A stretch of DNA of 64,000 bases, from positions 496,001 through 560,000 of the forward strand of contig NZ_JAUTDO010000001.1 in assembly GCF_030646165.1 (NCBI RefSeq), given 5' to 3'. Shown here piece after piece: positions 43,562-52,283 of the stretch (its first letter is position 1; each line of letters starts with the position of its first letter). The notes beneath the pieces are model-generated. The model was not told where the DNA came from. It searched no databases and worked only from the letters and a program-made list of their open reading frames with translations. Both the position numbers and the translations under genes were made by a program. The DNA comes from Conexibacter sp. CPCC 206217 (GTDB lineage: Bacteria; Actinomycetota; Thermoleophilia; Solirubrobacterales; Solirubrobacteraceae).

Positions 43562-43900
43562 CTACCGCACCCTCACCTGCTCGCGCGCGTAGCGGGCGCA
43601 GTCGTGCGCGATCGGCCCGAAGTCGCGCGCGAGGTCCGCGGCCGTGAACGGCGGCCGCGGCTGCACTCTTATCGCGATGTTCGCGCGATCCTCGTTGCGC
43701 GAGCGGCACGAGCGCAGCGTCGCGTCGTAGCGCGAGCGCTGGATCTCGTCGGCCCGATCGGCGTTGCTCGCCGCCGTGTAGGCGAGCGCGCCGAAGCCCG
43801 CGCCGAGCGCTACGAACGAGATCGCCAGCGCGACGACGGCGAAGCGGTCCTTGTCGTCGTAGAGCCGCCGCATCGCCGCCCTCCACCCGCCGCCGCTCAT
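43562..43900 (-). CDS. Small membrane protein, last gene of the tail operon
   Basis: A 112-residue protein with one membrane helix (residues ~22-45) and a periplasm-facing part with two cysteines (LRSCRSR and HDCARY). It is coupled by an ATGA overlap to the coiled-coil membrane protein upstream. Together they could be a spanin- or XhlA/XhlB-like lysis accessory pair; this is inference from position and shape. Confidence 0.6.
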   Translation of the reverse strand: MSGGGWRAAMRRLYDDKDRFAVVALAISFVALGAGFGALAYTAASNADRADEIQRSRYDATLRSCRSRNEDRANIAIRVQPRPPFTAADLARDFGPIAHDCARYAREQVRVR

Positions 43901-44187
43901 GCCCGCCCCCGCGCCTGCAGCACGATCAGCGCGGCCGAGCCCGCGATCGTGAGGCTGAACCCGATGATCGCGAACAGGACCCTGTCGAGCGTCCCCGTGA
44001 CCTTCTCGAGATCGGCCTGGTCGGCCTTCTCGCGCTGCAGCAGCTCGACTCTCGCGTCGAAGCGGTCGGCAAGCCTGTCAATCCGCTCCCCAAGCTGCTC
44101 GGCGCGCCGATCGGCGCCGGCTTTCACATGTGTGAGCCGCTCGCTGAGGGCTTCGTAGCGGGCGGCGGCGTAGTCGTCTGGCGTCAT
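43897..44187 (-). CDS. Coiled-coil membrane protein (XhlA-like)
   Basis: A 96-residue protein: ~65 residues of charged coiled coil followed by one C-terminal membrane helix (LFAIIGFSLTIAGSAALIVL). The layout matches hemolysin XhlA-type proteins, which assist phage lysis. It overlaps the last gene by 4 bp. Confidence 0.65.
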   Translation of the reverse strand: MTPDDYAAARYEALSERLTHVKAGADRRAEQLGERIDRLADRFDARVELLQREKADQADLEKVTGTLDRVLFAIIGFSLTIAGSAALIVLQARGRA

Positions 44188-44203
44188 CGCCGCCCTTTCT
44201 GAC

Positions 44204-44770
44204 TCACCGCACTGTGTCGAACGAGATGCCGTCGAGCGCGACCGACGTTACGCCCGGCTCGAAGATGGCGTAGACCGCGCCGTCGGTTGAGATCCCTACA
44301 GGCACGAGGCTGTCGGGCTGGGCAGCGGCCGCAGCCACTACCGCCAGACTCGGCCGATAGCCGGTCGGCAACGTGAACGCGATCGGGACCACAGTCCCGT
44401 TCGTGTTCATCGAACCTGCGAGGTAAACGCGTGATCCTTGGCGCCAGAAGCGCGGCGCCGGAGATCCGGCTGACCAACCGTTCGCGGGCGCCGGCTGGCC
44501 GACACCGCCGACAATCCGTGCACTCCCGGCCTCCGCGCCGACCTCGTGCCACACCGAGCCGTCGTCGTAGTAGAGCGTTGCGATGTCGGTCGCGTAGAAC
44601 GTCCGGCCTCTGAGATGCGTCGTCGGCCGGTCAGACAGTCTGCCCTGCCCGTAGCCGAGCGAGAACGCGTCGAGCTGGTCGCGCAGTCTCAGGATGTCTC
44701 TGGGGACGTCAGCGGGGTCGCCGCCCGAGGGGGCGTGCAGGCCCAGGCGGGTTGAGGGAGATACAGGCAT
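44204..44770 (-). CDS. Putative tail fibre tip protein
   Basis: A 188-residue protein with Gly/Ser/Tyr-rich beta segments (TFYATDIATLYYDDGSVWHEVG; RVYLAGSMNTNGT; FTLPTGYRPS) typical of distal tail-fibre modules of actinophages. It follows the LamG/FnIII gene and the 19-codon frame in the operon. The receptor is unknown. Confidence 0.6.
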   Translation of the reverse strand: MPVSPSTRLGLHAPSGGDPADVPRDILRLRDQLDAFSLGYGQGRLSDRPTTHLRGRTFYATDIATLYYDDGSVWHEVGAEAGSARIVGGVGQPAPANGWSAGSPAPRFWRQGSRVYLAGSMNTNGTVVPIAFTLPTGYRPSLAVVAAAAAQPDSLVPVGISTDGAVYAIFEPGVTSVALDGISFDTVR

Positions 44771-44774
44771 CGGG

Positions 44775-44834
44775 TCAGCCCTCCAGCGTGGCTTCGTAGG
44801 TGGTCATCGGGAGTTCGTGTGCGCGGCGCGTCAT
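44775..44834 (-). CDS. Candidate 19-residue microprotein in the tail operon
   Basis: The ATG at 44834 overlaps the LamG/FnIII gene's stop (TGATG), and 19 codons end in TTYEATLEG, 4 nt before the next ATG. The end resembles the NYDDLLEG terminus of tail protein I in the same operon. It may be a real peptide or a coupling device. Confidence 0.35.
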   Translation of the reverse strand: MTRRAHELPMTTYEATLEG

Positions 44835-46417
44835 CAGACGACCATCGCGAGTCGGTTGAACGCCGGCGCCCACAAGCTCGGCGGCGAGTCGGTCGAGTGC
44901 GTCGTGCCGGTGATGGCGTTGCGCAGCGCGTAGGCGGTGCCGGCGGAGCGGTCCTCCAAGAACCCGTCGCGCTCGTCCCACTGCGCGTATGCGAGAGCCG
45001 CGATCGTGTCGAGGTCGAGCGTCTCGAAGTCGGCGTCGTCGCTCTGCTCGATCACGGCCGCGAGCGCGATCAGACCGCTGAACCTGTCGCCCACTGTCCA
45101 GGTGCCGTGGGGGTGGATCGTGTAGGTGTGGTCGGGAGAGCCGTTGGCGTGCGCGACGACGCCGGTCGCCATGTTCTTGTGGTGGAACCGCGGCGGCGTT
45201 CTGTTCGGCGTGAAGAAGGTGACGGCGATCATCTGCCACACCCCGGCGGTGAGTCGGATCCCGGAGGCGCTGCTCGACGTCGACTCAGGGTTGTAGACGT
45301 CGAGGATCAGCTCGCCGCTGCTCGACATGCGGAAGGCGAACGGGTCTCTGGTGTCGCTCTGCGCCGGGGCCGCGTCGGCGCGAAGCAGGCCCATCGCGGG
45401 GGAGACGCTGTCGGGCTTGAGCACCAGCACGAACGTCGCGTTCGGCTGCTCCTGCGGCTCGATGCCCGGCAGCAGGCGGACGAGGTCGGTGCCGTCGAAC
45501 GAGCGGGAGCCGCCGCCGTGCGGGGTCGGCGCGATCGGGGTCGCGACCAGGTCGCCGCTCGGCGCGCTTTCGTCGCCGCCGACGTAGGCCGTGACCGTCC
45601 AGGTGTGCTCGACGCCGTTGGTGAGCCCGGTGTCCTCGAACGCGACGGTGCCTCTGTCGCCGGTGCCTGCACCGTCGTAGACCTCGACGCCGTCGCGGTA
45701 GACGCGGTAACCGTCAGGCGGGGTGTTCAGCTCGGTCCAGAAGACGACCGCCCGTCTGTCGCCGACGCCGACCATCGCATCGCCCGGCGTGGCCGGTGCG
45801 CTGCCCCACCAGCCGCCCGGTTCGTCGGTCGAGTGCGACGTGCCGGTGATCGAGGTGCGGTCCGCGGCGCCGTCGCTGCCGCGATCGTTCGTGAAGCCGT
45901 CGCGCTCGTCCCAGAGGTGCAGCGGCGCGGCGGCCTCGATCGCTGCGCTCGACGTGAACGTGTTGCGGATCGCCGAACCCCTGTAGGCGTCATACAACGC
46001 CACCGACGCGATCAACGCCTGTCCTCTGATCACCCAGCCGAGCAGCGATCTGAGGTCGGCGTAGCTACCGCCTCTCGTTTCGCTCGGGGCCGGGTGCACG
46101 GGGGTCGACCCGTCGGCCGGGACCCAGCTGAACACGCACTGAACCGATCCGGCCGTCTTCGAGACCATGACTGTGCCCCACGTGTTCAGCGGCACAGGCG
46201 AGGTCTCGACGAAGTTCGCGGAGCCGGCAGACTCGAAGATCGCGAGCGGGCCGCCGTCGAGCCCGAACTGGTAGCCGTTGGAGAGGTCGCCGATCCAGGT
46301 CTGCGTTGCTCTCGACAGCAGTTTCAGCGTGACCGCCAGCACGAAGTCATCAACCAGCGGCGCGCCGAGCGCGAAGCGCAGCTCGTCACCGCTGGCGAAC
46401 AGCCGGGAGCCGGCCAT
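44834..46417 (-). CDS. Tail fibre protein with two LamG-like domains and an FnIII domain
   Basis: A 527-residue protein: N-terminal LamG/concanavalin-like domain (~1-225), an FnIII-like module (~230-300; DGYRVYRDGVEVYDG, EHTWTVTAYVGG) and a second LamG-like domain. The repeated WDERDGFxxDR segment marks the end of each LamG unit. Such proteins bind surface glycans; here they probably serve target recognition by the tail. The ATG at 46417 overlaps the upstream stop (TGATG). Confidence 0.75.
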   Translation of the reverse strand: MAGSRLFASGDELRFALGAPLVDDFVLAVTLKLLSRATQTWIGDLSNGYQFGLDGGPLAIFESAGSANFVETSPVPLNTWGTVMVSKTAGSVQCVFSWVPADGSTPVHPAPSETRGGSYADLRSLLGWVIRGQALIASVALYDAYRGSAIRNTFTSSAAIEAAAPLHLWDERDGFTNDRGSDGAADRTSITGTSHSTDEPGGWWGSAPATPGDAMVGVGDRRAVVFWTELNTPPDGYRVYRDGVEVYDGAGTGDRGTVAFEDTGLTNGVEHTWTVTAYVGGDESAPSGDLVATPIAPTPHGGGSRSFDGTDLVRLLPGIEPQEQPNATFVLVLKPDSVSPAMGLLRADAAPAQSDTRDPFAFRMSSSGELILDVYNPESTSSSASGIRLTAGVWQMIAVTFFTPNRTPPRFHHKNMATGVVAHANGSPDHTYTIHPHGTWTVGDRFSGLIALAAVIEQSDDADFETLDLDTIAALAYAQWDERDGFLEDRSAGTAYALRNAITGTTHSTDSPPSLWAPAFNRLAMVV

Positions 46418-47094
46418 CAGCTCGTGTGCTCCAGGATCACCGTGATCACGCCGTCGGTCGGTGAGCCGGATACGTCGCTGATGACGACGTCGACGTAGTC
46501 GCCGTCGGCGAGCGTCACATTCGTCGGATCTCTGGCTGCGGCCGTCGTTGTCGCGACGAACGGCGCGCCGCTCGTGCCGAAGCCGCTGACGTCCGCTCTG
46601 CCCTTGCGCACGCGGAAGCTGAACGATGTGCCGCCGCCAGCGACGTAGCGCACGGCGGCGAGCGTCGCCGCCTGGCCGGACGCGAGCGACACGAAGAACC
46701 CCGGCAGCGTCGCAGCGAGCACCGGGCCGGCGAGCGCGAACGTGTGGACGCTGCGCAACGTCTTGGCCGGCGGCGTGATCCATCTCGTGTCGAAGTCGGC
46801 GCTCGACGCCTTGACGAGCTGCTGCCCGCTGCTGCCGCCAGTCGCGACGCCGGGGCCGGTCGCGCCCGTGGCCCCGGCTGCTCCAGTCGCCCCGGTGTCG
46901 CCTCTGGCGCCCTGACCGCCGGTCGCGCCGGCGGGACCCTGGTCGCCCCGCGGCCCTCCCGGCCCCACGACGAGGTTCTCCTCGCCGACCTGCGCGACGA
47001 TCTTCGGCACCAGGTAGTCGACCGTGAGCGTCTGCGAGATCCCGCCGACCTCGACCTGCACCGGCGTGTCTCGGTAGCGAATCTCTTCGGCCAC
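46417..47094 (-). CDS. Collagen-like tail fibre protein 2
   Basis: A 225-residue protein: N-terminal attachment segment (residues 1-40), a Gly-X-Y collagen-like stretch of ~16 triplets (GPRGDQGPAG, GATGATGPG), a junction GVATGGSSGQQLVKASSADF, and a beta-rich knob. The junction is shared with the fibre gene at 49478, so the two are paralogous modules. It starts just after tail protein I. Confidence 0.8.
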   Translation of the reverse strand: MAEEIRYRDTPVQVEVGGISQTLTVDYLVPKIVAQVGEENLVVGPGGPRGDQGPAGATGGQGARGDTGATGAAGATGATGPGVATGGSSGQQLVKASSADFDTRWITPPAKTLRSVHTFALAGPVLAATLPGFFVSLASGQAATLAAVRYVAGGGTSFSFRVRKGRADVSGFGTSGAPFVATTTAAARDPTNVTLADGDYVDVVISDVSGSPTDGVITVILEHTS

Positions 47095-47097
47095 AGC

Positions 47098-48453
47098 TCA
47101 GCCCTCCAGCAGGTCGTCGTAGTTGGTCACGCTCGCGTTCAGTCCGGCGTACGTCGTCTCTGCCGCGATGTCGTCGTAGACGGCGTAGTCGACGATCAGC
47201 ACGTCGTAGATGAGGCCGGCCGGCACACGGGCCAGCACCCGCGTTCTGATCTCGTCCGCCGTGATCCCGTCGTCGCGTGACTGCGAGGCGTGCAGCGTGC
47301 CGTCGGCTCTCCAGCCCGGGGTGAGGGCGTCGCCGAACTCGCGCAGCTCGTCGGCCTGCTCGAGCAGAATCGCGGTCAGCTCGAACTGCATGACGTCGTC
47401 CGGAGTCGACGTCGACTGCTGCAGCCGGAACTGGCCGAACACCGCCCCCGACGGAGGTGTGAACGTGCTCGACACGCGTGCGTCGTCAAGGCCCTCGTCC
47501 AGGAAACCCGGTCCGAACGAGGTCGTCAGCGCCGCGCCGCTCACGTCGAACCAGGCGACCGCCCATTGCAGGCCCTGCGGCTCCGTCGTCTGCGACGCCG
47601 GATCGGAGACGTTGACGTACGCGGAGATCGTGTACGGACGCCGCGGGATGACCGGCAGCGCAGATCTGCCGGTCCCGCCGAGCACGAACCGCACCGAGCG
47701 GTACTCCGTGTCGCTCGGCTGCGCACCGGTGACGCGGTAGCACCACTCGATACCCGGGTGCCACAAGCACGCCACCCGGCTGAGCGTCGCGCCGAGGATA
47801 CCGCTCGATCCGGCCGCGCTCGCTCCGGCGGTGTTGACCTGAGCGCGCGGGTTTGTCGCCAGATTGACGCGCTGGAGGCCTCTCACGCGCGATCTCTTGA
47901 TCATCACGCGGCCGTGGTACGGCGCGTCGATACCTCTGGGCAGGTTCGGGTCGTAGCGCTCGCGCAGTTCCACGCCACCGCCGCCCGTGAACCGCTCCGC
48001 GAACGATCTGATCGAGAGCGGGCGCCCGCGCGAGAACCCGTCGCGTTCGCGGATCGCGGCACGCCGGTCGGCGTCGTCGAGCCCCTCGATGTCGCGGACG
48101 CCGACAAGCTGGCCGAGGAACGGCAGCATGTCGAAGCCGCCGTCGACCGCCTCTCTAGCGCCCGGAGCGGCGGTGACGTGCGTCGCTCTCGACCAGCCCG
48201 AGCGGACGACCGTCTGCATATAGCCCTCGCGGACCTCGTCCACTCTGACGCGCTCGTCCCATGCACGCACCATGTCTGAGATCGGCTGGCGCATACGGCC
48301 GAGCGCCTCGCACAGGTGCGCCAGCGGCCAGCCGTTCTCCTCGTCCGCATAGGCGAGCGGCGCCACCGCGGCGTAGAGCACGGCGCCGCACGAGCCCAGC
48401 GTGGGCCCGCCGTCTTCGTACTCCAGTTCCAAGATCACGTCTCCTTCGGCCAT
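47098..48453 (-). CDS. Tail protein I-like baseplate protein with carbohydrate-binding-like C-terminus
   Basis: A 451-residue protein. Residues 1-165 resemble tail protein I (AYADEENGWPLAHLCEALGRMRQPISDMV; FDMLPFLGQLVGVRDIEGLDDADRRAAI). Residues ~190-390 form a jelly-roll-like beta domain (NLATNPRAQ; ISAYVNVSD) as in carbohydrate-binding modules. It would connect the baseplate to fibres. Its ATG overlaps the upstream stop by 1 bp. Confidence 0.7.
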   Translation of the reverse strand: MAEGDVILELEYEDGGPTLGSCGAVLYAAVAPLAYADEENGWPLAHLCEALGRMRQPISDMVRAWDERVRVDEVREGYMQTVVRSGWSRATHVTAAPGAREAVDGGFDMLPFLGQLVGVRDIEGLDDADRRAAIRERDGFSRGRPLSIRSFAERFTGGGGVELRERYDPNLPRGIDAPYHGRVMIKRSRVRGLQRVNLATNPRAQVNTAGASAAGSSGILGATLSRVACLWHPGIEWCYRVTGAQPSDTEYRSVRFVLGGTGRSALPVIPRRPYTISAYVNVSDPASQTTEPQGLQWAVAWFDVSGAALTTSFGPGFLDEGLDDARVSSTFTPPSGAVFGQFRLQQSTSTPDDVMQFELTAILLEQADELREFGDALTPGWRADGTLHASQSRDDGITADEIRTRVLARVPAGLIYDVLIVDYAVYDDIAAETTYAGLNASVTNYDDLLEG

Positions 48454-49253
48454 CAGCGAATCTCCGGGGTCGGTGGTCGTCTCCAGCCGGCGCTCGTTCG
48501 CACCGACACATCGTGTTCGACCCAGCCGGCCGTCGTGCGAACCGCCGTCGTCGCCAGGCGGGCGGGGATCGGCGCCGGCTCCGCCAGCGAACTCGCGCCG
48601 CTGGTGCCGCTTTGGTCAGCGGAGCCGATGACGTCCTCGACCGGTGCGCTCGCGCGCCGCTGGTCGAAGAGCCAGAGCGCTCTCGGACTCGACACGAACG
48701 CCCAGTCGACCAGCGCGTTGACCTGCGAGAGCGATCTGACCGTCTCGTACGACAGCGCCTGGTTCCAGACCGCCGCCGCGGCGAGCTCGCCCGTGTAGTT
48801 GTAGGTGTCGCTGCTCTGATACTTGCCGAACGTCACGACGCCGTCGGCGCCGATCGACGTGCAGTTCGGCGACGGGCTGGCAGCGGTCTCCTGCTTCCAC
48901 AGTCTCGTGTCGAAGTCGTAGCTGTGGAAGTCCGCCTGGACGGAGCCCGATCTCTTGGTGATCGCCAGGATGCGCCACTTGCCCCTGACGACGTGGACGC
49001 TCGGCGAGCTCACCTCGGAGTAGCCGAAGCCGGACCCCGGCGTCCCGGCGTAGAGGTAGAGGGCGCCGCCGCTGAGGATCTCGAGGCCGTAGCCGTACGC
49101 CAGTCTGCCCGCGGTGTGCGGCAGGTAGACCGTCTCGAGACGCGCCCCTCTCCAGCGCAGCATCGTGGCGAACGTCCAGTCGCCCGTGATGTCCGCCGCG
49201 CCGCGGTTGCAGCGCAGCACGTCGTCGGTGCTGTCGAACATGCGGACCGGCAC
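48453..49253 (-). CDS. LamG-like fibre/adhesin protein
   Basis: A 266-residue protein with a concanavalin/LamG-like core (WTFATMLRWRG, GKWRILAITKRSGS, YTGELAAAAVWNQALS) and a C-terminal extension. It lies between collagen-like fibre 1 and tail protein I and resembles the LamG units at 44834. Probably receptor binding. Confidence 0.7.
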   Translation of the reverse strand: MPVRMFDSTDDVLRCNRGAADITGDWTFATMLRWRGARLETVYLPHTAGRLAYGYGLEILSGGALYLYAGTPGSGFGYSEVSSPSVHVVRGKWRILAITKRSGSVQADFHSYDFDTRLWKQETAASPSPNCTSIGADGVVTFGKYQSSDTYNYTGELAAAAVWNQALSYETVRSLSQVNALVDWAFVSSPRALWLFDQRRASAPVEDVIGSADQSGTSGASSLAEPAPIPARLATTAVRTTAGWVEHDVSVRTSAGWRRPPTPEIR

Positions 49254-49469
49254 CTACTCGACCTCCCAGTCCTGCAGCGGTTCGCAGGGCGCGCCGACCG
49301 GATCGTCGTGGTGACAGCGGTGCAGCTTGACGCGGCTCAGCGTGTCCTCTCTCCCCCCGGGGATCGTGCGCAGGCTCGGTGCCAGCGCGACGAGCGCGTC
49401 GAAGGTCGCGGCGGCGACGGGATCGCCGTCGTCAAAGATCAGGTCGGCTTCAAGGCGCAGTCTGGCCAT
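49254..49469 (-). CDS. Small tail-operon protein
   Basis: A 71-residue protein starting at the ATG at 49469, with LEADLIFDDGDPVAAATFDALVALAPSL and a C-terminal Cys/His-rich HRCHHDDPVGAPC. Possibly a metal-binding connector; not recognised. It abuts the LamG-like gene with no gap. Confidence 0.55.
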   Translation of the reverse strand: MARLRLEADLIFDDGDPVAAATFDALVALAPSLRTIPGGREDTLSRVKLHRCHHDDPVGAPCEPLQDWEVE

Positions 49470-49477
49470 CGTCCACC

Positions 49478-49900
49478 TCAGCTCTTGATCCACAGGTCGC
49501 CGTTGGCGCTGACAGTGTTCGACGGCGCGTCGAGGCCGATCCATACGACGAGCGCGTAGCCCGCCGGTCGCACGGTGGCGGTGCTCGATGCGTAGCCCAC
49601 GGCCTTGCCGTCGATCGGGGGATCGATCCAGCCAGTCGCGTAGTCGGCGGAGCCGGTCTTCGCGAGCAGTCTGCCGCTCGTGCCGCCGGTCGCCACGCCC
49701 TGGCCGGGGGCGCCGGCAGCGCCGGTCTCGCCGCGCGCCCCCGGCGCCCCGTCGGCGCCGGACGGACCGGGCGGGCCCGTGAGCGCGGCGGTGCCGCCCG
49801 CCTGCGCGATCACGTCGGCTGCGAGCCGCTCGCGCGTGAGCGGCACCTCGAACCCGTTCTCGACGACTTTGACCTCTGTGTCGCTCGTGTAGATCGCCAT
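49478..49900 (-). CDS. Collagen-like tail fibre protein 1
   Basis: A 140-residue short fibre: N-terminal attachment segment, about eight Gly-X-Y triplets (GPPGPSGADGAPGARG), the junction GVATGGTSGRLLAKTGSADY and a beta-sandwich-like tip (YALVVWIGLDAP). It directly follows baseplate J, an unusual place for a fibre. Confidence 0.8.
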   Translation of the reverse strand: MAIYTSDTEVKVVENGFEVPLTRERLAADVIAQAGGTAALTGPPGPSGADGAPGARGETGAAGAPGQGVATGGTSGRLLAKTGSADYATGWIDPPIDGKAVGYASSTATVRPAGYALVVWIGLDAPSNTVSANGDLWIKS

Positions 49901-49905
49901 CGGAC

Positions 49906-51372
49906 TCAGCTGCCGATCACTCTGCCGGTGATCCCTCTGTCCTTCGGGCGCGGCAGCGGCGCGCGTCCGCCCAGCGGAACGTTGGCCTGCACCCAGCCGG
50001 CTCCACCGTCCAGCCGCAGGCTGTCGATGTAGTGGACTCCGGGCACGTCGTTGAGCACCTGCGCCAGCTCGAGATAGCGGACGACCGGCTCCTGGATCCA
50101 CGTCGCGTCGTCGGCCTGATCGCCATCCTTTCCGCGCCCCCAGTTCGCCGGCTCGAGATAGTCGGTGATCGCCGCGACCGCCGCCAGCTGCACCGTCGCA
50201 GCGTCGTAGTCGGGCCACGCGACGGCGGTGAAGTCGACGCTGATCTCGGTATACGACGGCCCGATCACCGAGACCCGCCAGTTGACCTCGCGCATCGACT
50301 CCAGCGTCGTCTGCACCGCCGTGAGCACCGCAAGCTCCGGTCGCTCGCCGGCCTCGTCGATGACGGCGACCGTGACCGCACGCTCAGCCGCGACCTGGTA
50401 TTCAGCCTCCTGGATGACAGTGAAGCCGTCAACCGATCCACCCCCGGTCACGACGAAGCTCCACGGTCCATAGGGCGTCCACTCCAGGGCAGGAAGGATG
50501 ACGACGAATTCACTCCCACCGCCGGTCACATCGGCGGTGTAGAAGACACGCTCGAAACTTCTTCTGACCTCGTCTGCCGTGGCCGGTCCGTCTTCTCCCC
50601 ATTCGATATGGGCCTGCTCGCCGGCGGCAAACACGTAGCCGTTGAAGCTTTCGCTGATGATCTCGATGATCTCCGGTCTGTCCACGACCAGGTTGATCGC
50701 GAGCGCGCGTTCGACGCCGTCGACCTGACGCGCGATCGCGGCGAAGTCGTCGGGCAGGATCGGCGTCGGGGAGGCGAGCGCGAGCGTGTCGACGAGACGC
50801 TCGAGGTACTCCTCGTCGGTCTCGGCGTCGCGGCCGCCGGAGGAGACGTTGGGCGCGTCGATTCTGATCGATCTGATGAACTCGAGCGCCCGCAGCGAGA
50901 CGATCTCGTTGTCGCTGTCGAGGCCGTTGCCGGCGCTGCCCTCTCTGCCTGGCGCCGCCTCGAGCTGGACCTGCACGTTCAGCCCTCTGCTCGGTCTCAG
51001 CGTCGCGTCTCTGACGACGACCATCGTGACGCCATCGTCGCCGGCGGTCCGCACGAGCACCTCGAGTCCGGCGGGGACCGTGTAGCCGGCCTGATCGCGC
51101 ACCGTGACGGTCGCGTCGACGCTCGCCGGCAGCGCCAGCCTCGGCGCGACGAGGTGGACCTGCTCGCCGAGCGGGCGCATGATCTGCTCGATCGGCACGT
51201 CCGCGGCGATGTCGCGCTCCTCCGCGATCATCTGCGCGTGGGCGCTGATCAGCCACGTCATCAGGTCGCCCGGGGCCGGCTCCCAGCCGGGCAGCGCCTC
51301 CTGCAGGTACGAGATCGCGATCTGCTCCAGCTCCGCAGGGTCGGTCTCGATCTCGGGTCGGATCACGGCCAC
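49906..51372 (-). CDS. Baseplate J family protein
   Basis: A 488-residue baseplate wedge protein (phage P2 gpJ / T4 gp6 relatives). The pattern is clear: WLISAHAQMIAEERDIAADV, VPAGLEVLVRT, GLDSDNEIVSL, RDAETDEEYLERLVD and DDFAAIARQVDGVERA. It builds the ring that links hub to sheath. The GTG start follows the gp25-like gene with no gap. Confidence 0.92.
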   Translation of the reverse strand: MAVIRPEIETDPAELEQIAISYLQEALPGWEPAPGDLMTWLISAHAQMIAEERDIAADVPIEQIMRPLGEQVHLVAPRLALPASVDATVTVRDQAGYTVPAGLEVLVRTAGDDGVTMVVVRDATLRPSRGLNVQVQLEAAPGREGSAGNGLDSDNEIVSLRALEFIRSIRIDAPNVSSGGRDAETDEEYLERLVDTLALASPTPILPDDFAAIARQVDGVERALAINLVVDRPEIIEIISESFNGYVFAAGEQAHIEWGEDGPATADEVRRSFERVFYTADVTGGGSEFVVILPALEWTPYGPWSFVVTGGGSVDGFTVIQEAEYQVAAERAVTVAVIDEAGERPELAVLTAVQTTLESMREVNWRVSVIGPSYTEISVDFTAVAWPDYDAATVQLAAVAAITDYLEPANWGRGKDGDQADDATWIQEPVVRYLELAQVLNDVPGVHYIDSLRLDGGAGWVQANVPLGGRAPLPRPKDRGITGRVIGS

Positions 51373-51373
51373 G

Positions 51374-51688
51374 TCAGTACTCCTCCTCGATCAGGATGCG
51401 GATGCTCTCGGCGCGCAGGTCGCCGAGCGACTCGACCAACTCGGCGACGACCTCGGCGCGTGGCTCGGAGGTCACGAGCGCCTCGCGCAGTTCGTCGACG
51501 TCGACGCCGCCGGCGGTCATCATGTAGTTGGGAACGCCGAACTCGGGCGCCTCGACGCGCCAGCCGAGCTCGGTTCGGGCGGCAGCCTCGACGCACTCGG
51601 CGACCTGCTGCGGCGAGTCCTGCTCGACCGCCGCGAACGTGCCGCGGTCGAGCCGCAGCGGCAATGAAAGGTGTGGGGTGTCGATCAT
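51374..51688 (-). CDS. Baseplate wedge protein (gpW/gp25 family)
   Basis: A 104-residue gp25-like protein: LSLPLRLDRGTFAAVEQDSPQQVAECV, then LGWRVEAPEFGVPN and ESLGDLRAESIRI. This component starts sheath polymerisation in all contractile systems. GGAGGA stands 9-10 nt before the ATG at 51688, one of the few clear Shine-Dalgarno sites in the operon. Confidence 0.88.
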   Translation of the reverse strand: MIDTPHLSLPLRLDRGTFAAVEQDSPQQVAECVEAAARTELGWRVEAPEFGVPNYMMTAGGVDVDELREALVTSEPRAEVVAELVESLGDLRAESIRILIEEEY

Positions 51689-51692
51689 CTCT

Positions 51693-52283
51693 TCAGTCCT
51701 CCGCCCAGTAGCCGATGCCGTCGAGCGTCCAGCGGTCGCCTCTGACCGTTCCGGACGGGATGACGTCCGCAACCACGTCACCGGTTCTCTTCACGGTGAT
51801 GCGCCCCGTCAGGGCGGTGCCGACCGACGCCGGGAAGCTGCGATCGGTGCCCGGCCAGGAGCCTCTCGGCAGCTCGAGCAGCTTCTGCCCTCTGGTGATG
51901 GCCGCGGTCGTTCTGACGACGCCGCGCAGCGTGACCCAGCCGTCCGCCGACTTCGCGCAGCCGACCGGTGAGGTCGTCGCGTCGTCCTGCGCCCAGCCCG
52001 AGGCCGGCGTCAGGTTCTGCCAGTCCGGCATGGTGCCGGTCCACTCCGCCGCGACGACCCAGGCACGGCCGATCTCCGACATCACGACGAGGCAGCGGTC
52101 GCCGCGCGCCGGCACGGCCGTCGCGTTCGCAGGCCAGCCGACGACCGGCCACGCGTGGCGCGCCGGCTCGTCGCCGTCGAAGTCGTCGATCGTGACGGTC
52201 AGCTCGTCAGGGTCGGGGTTGGAGACGCGCGCCTCGCGCGCGACCGGCTCGGAGCCTGTCTCTCTGCGACGCAACGCGCTCAT
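51693..52283 (-). CDS. Putative baseplate spike/OB-fold protein
   Basis: A 196-residue beta-rich protein. The N-terminal part has an OB-like pattern (AVPARGDRCLVVMSEIGRAWVVAAEWTG) as in gpV/gp5-type spike bases; the rest (WVTLRGVVRTT) looks like a fibre-type beta domain instead of a long beta-helix. It overlaps the hub gene (ATGA) and precedes gp25. Confidence 0.6.
   Translation of the reverse strand: MSALRRRETGSEPVAREARVSNPDPDELTVTIDDFDGDEPARHAWPVVGWPANATAVPARGDRCLVVMSEIGRAWVVAAEWTGTMPDWQNLTPASGWAQDDATTSPVGCAKSADGWVTLRGVVRTTAAITRGQKLLELPRGSWPGTDRSFPASVGTALTGRITVKRTGDVVADVIPSGTVRGDRWTLDGIGYWAED

Noticed and set aside
46860..46980. CRISPR-like or tandem DNA repeat
   Set aside because: The periodicity is 9 bp and comes from Gly-X-Y collagen codons.
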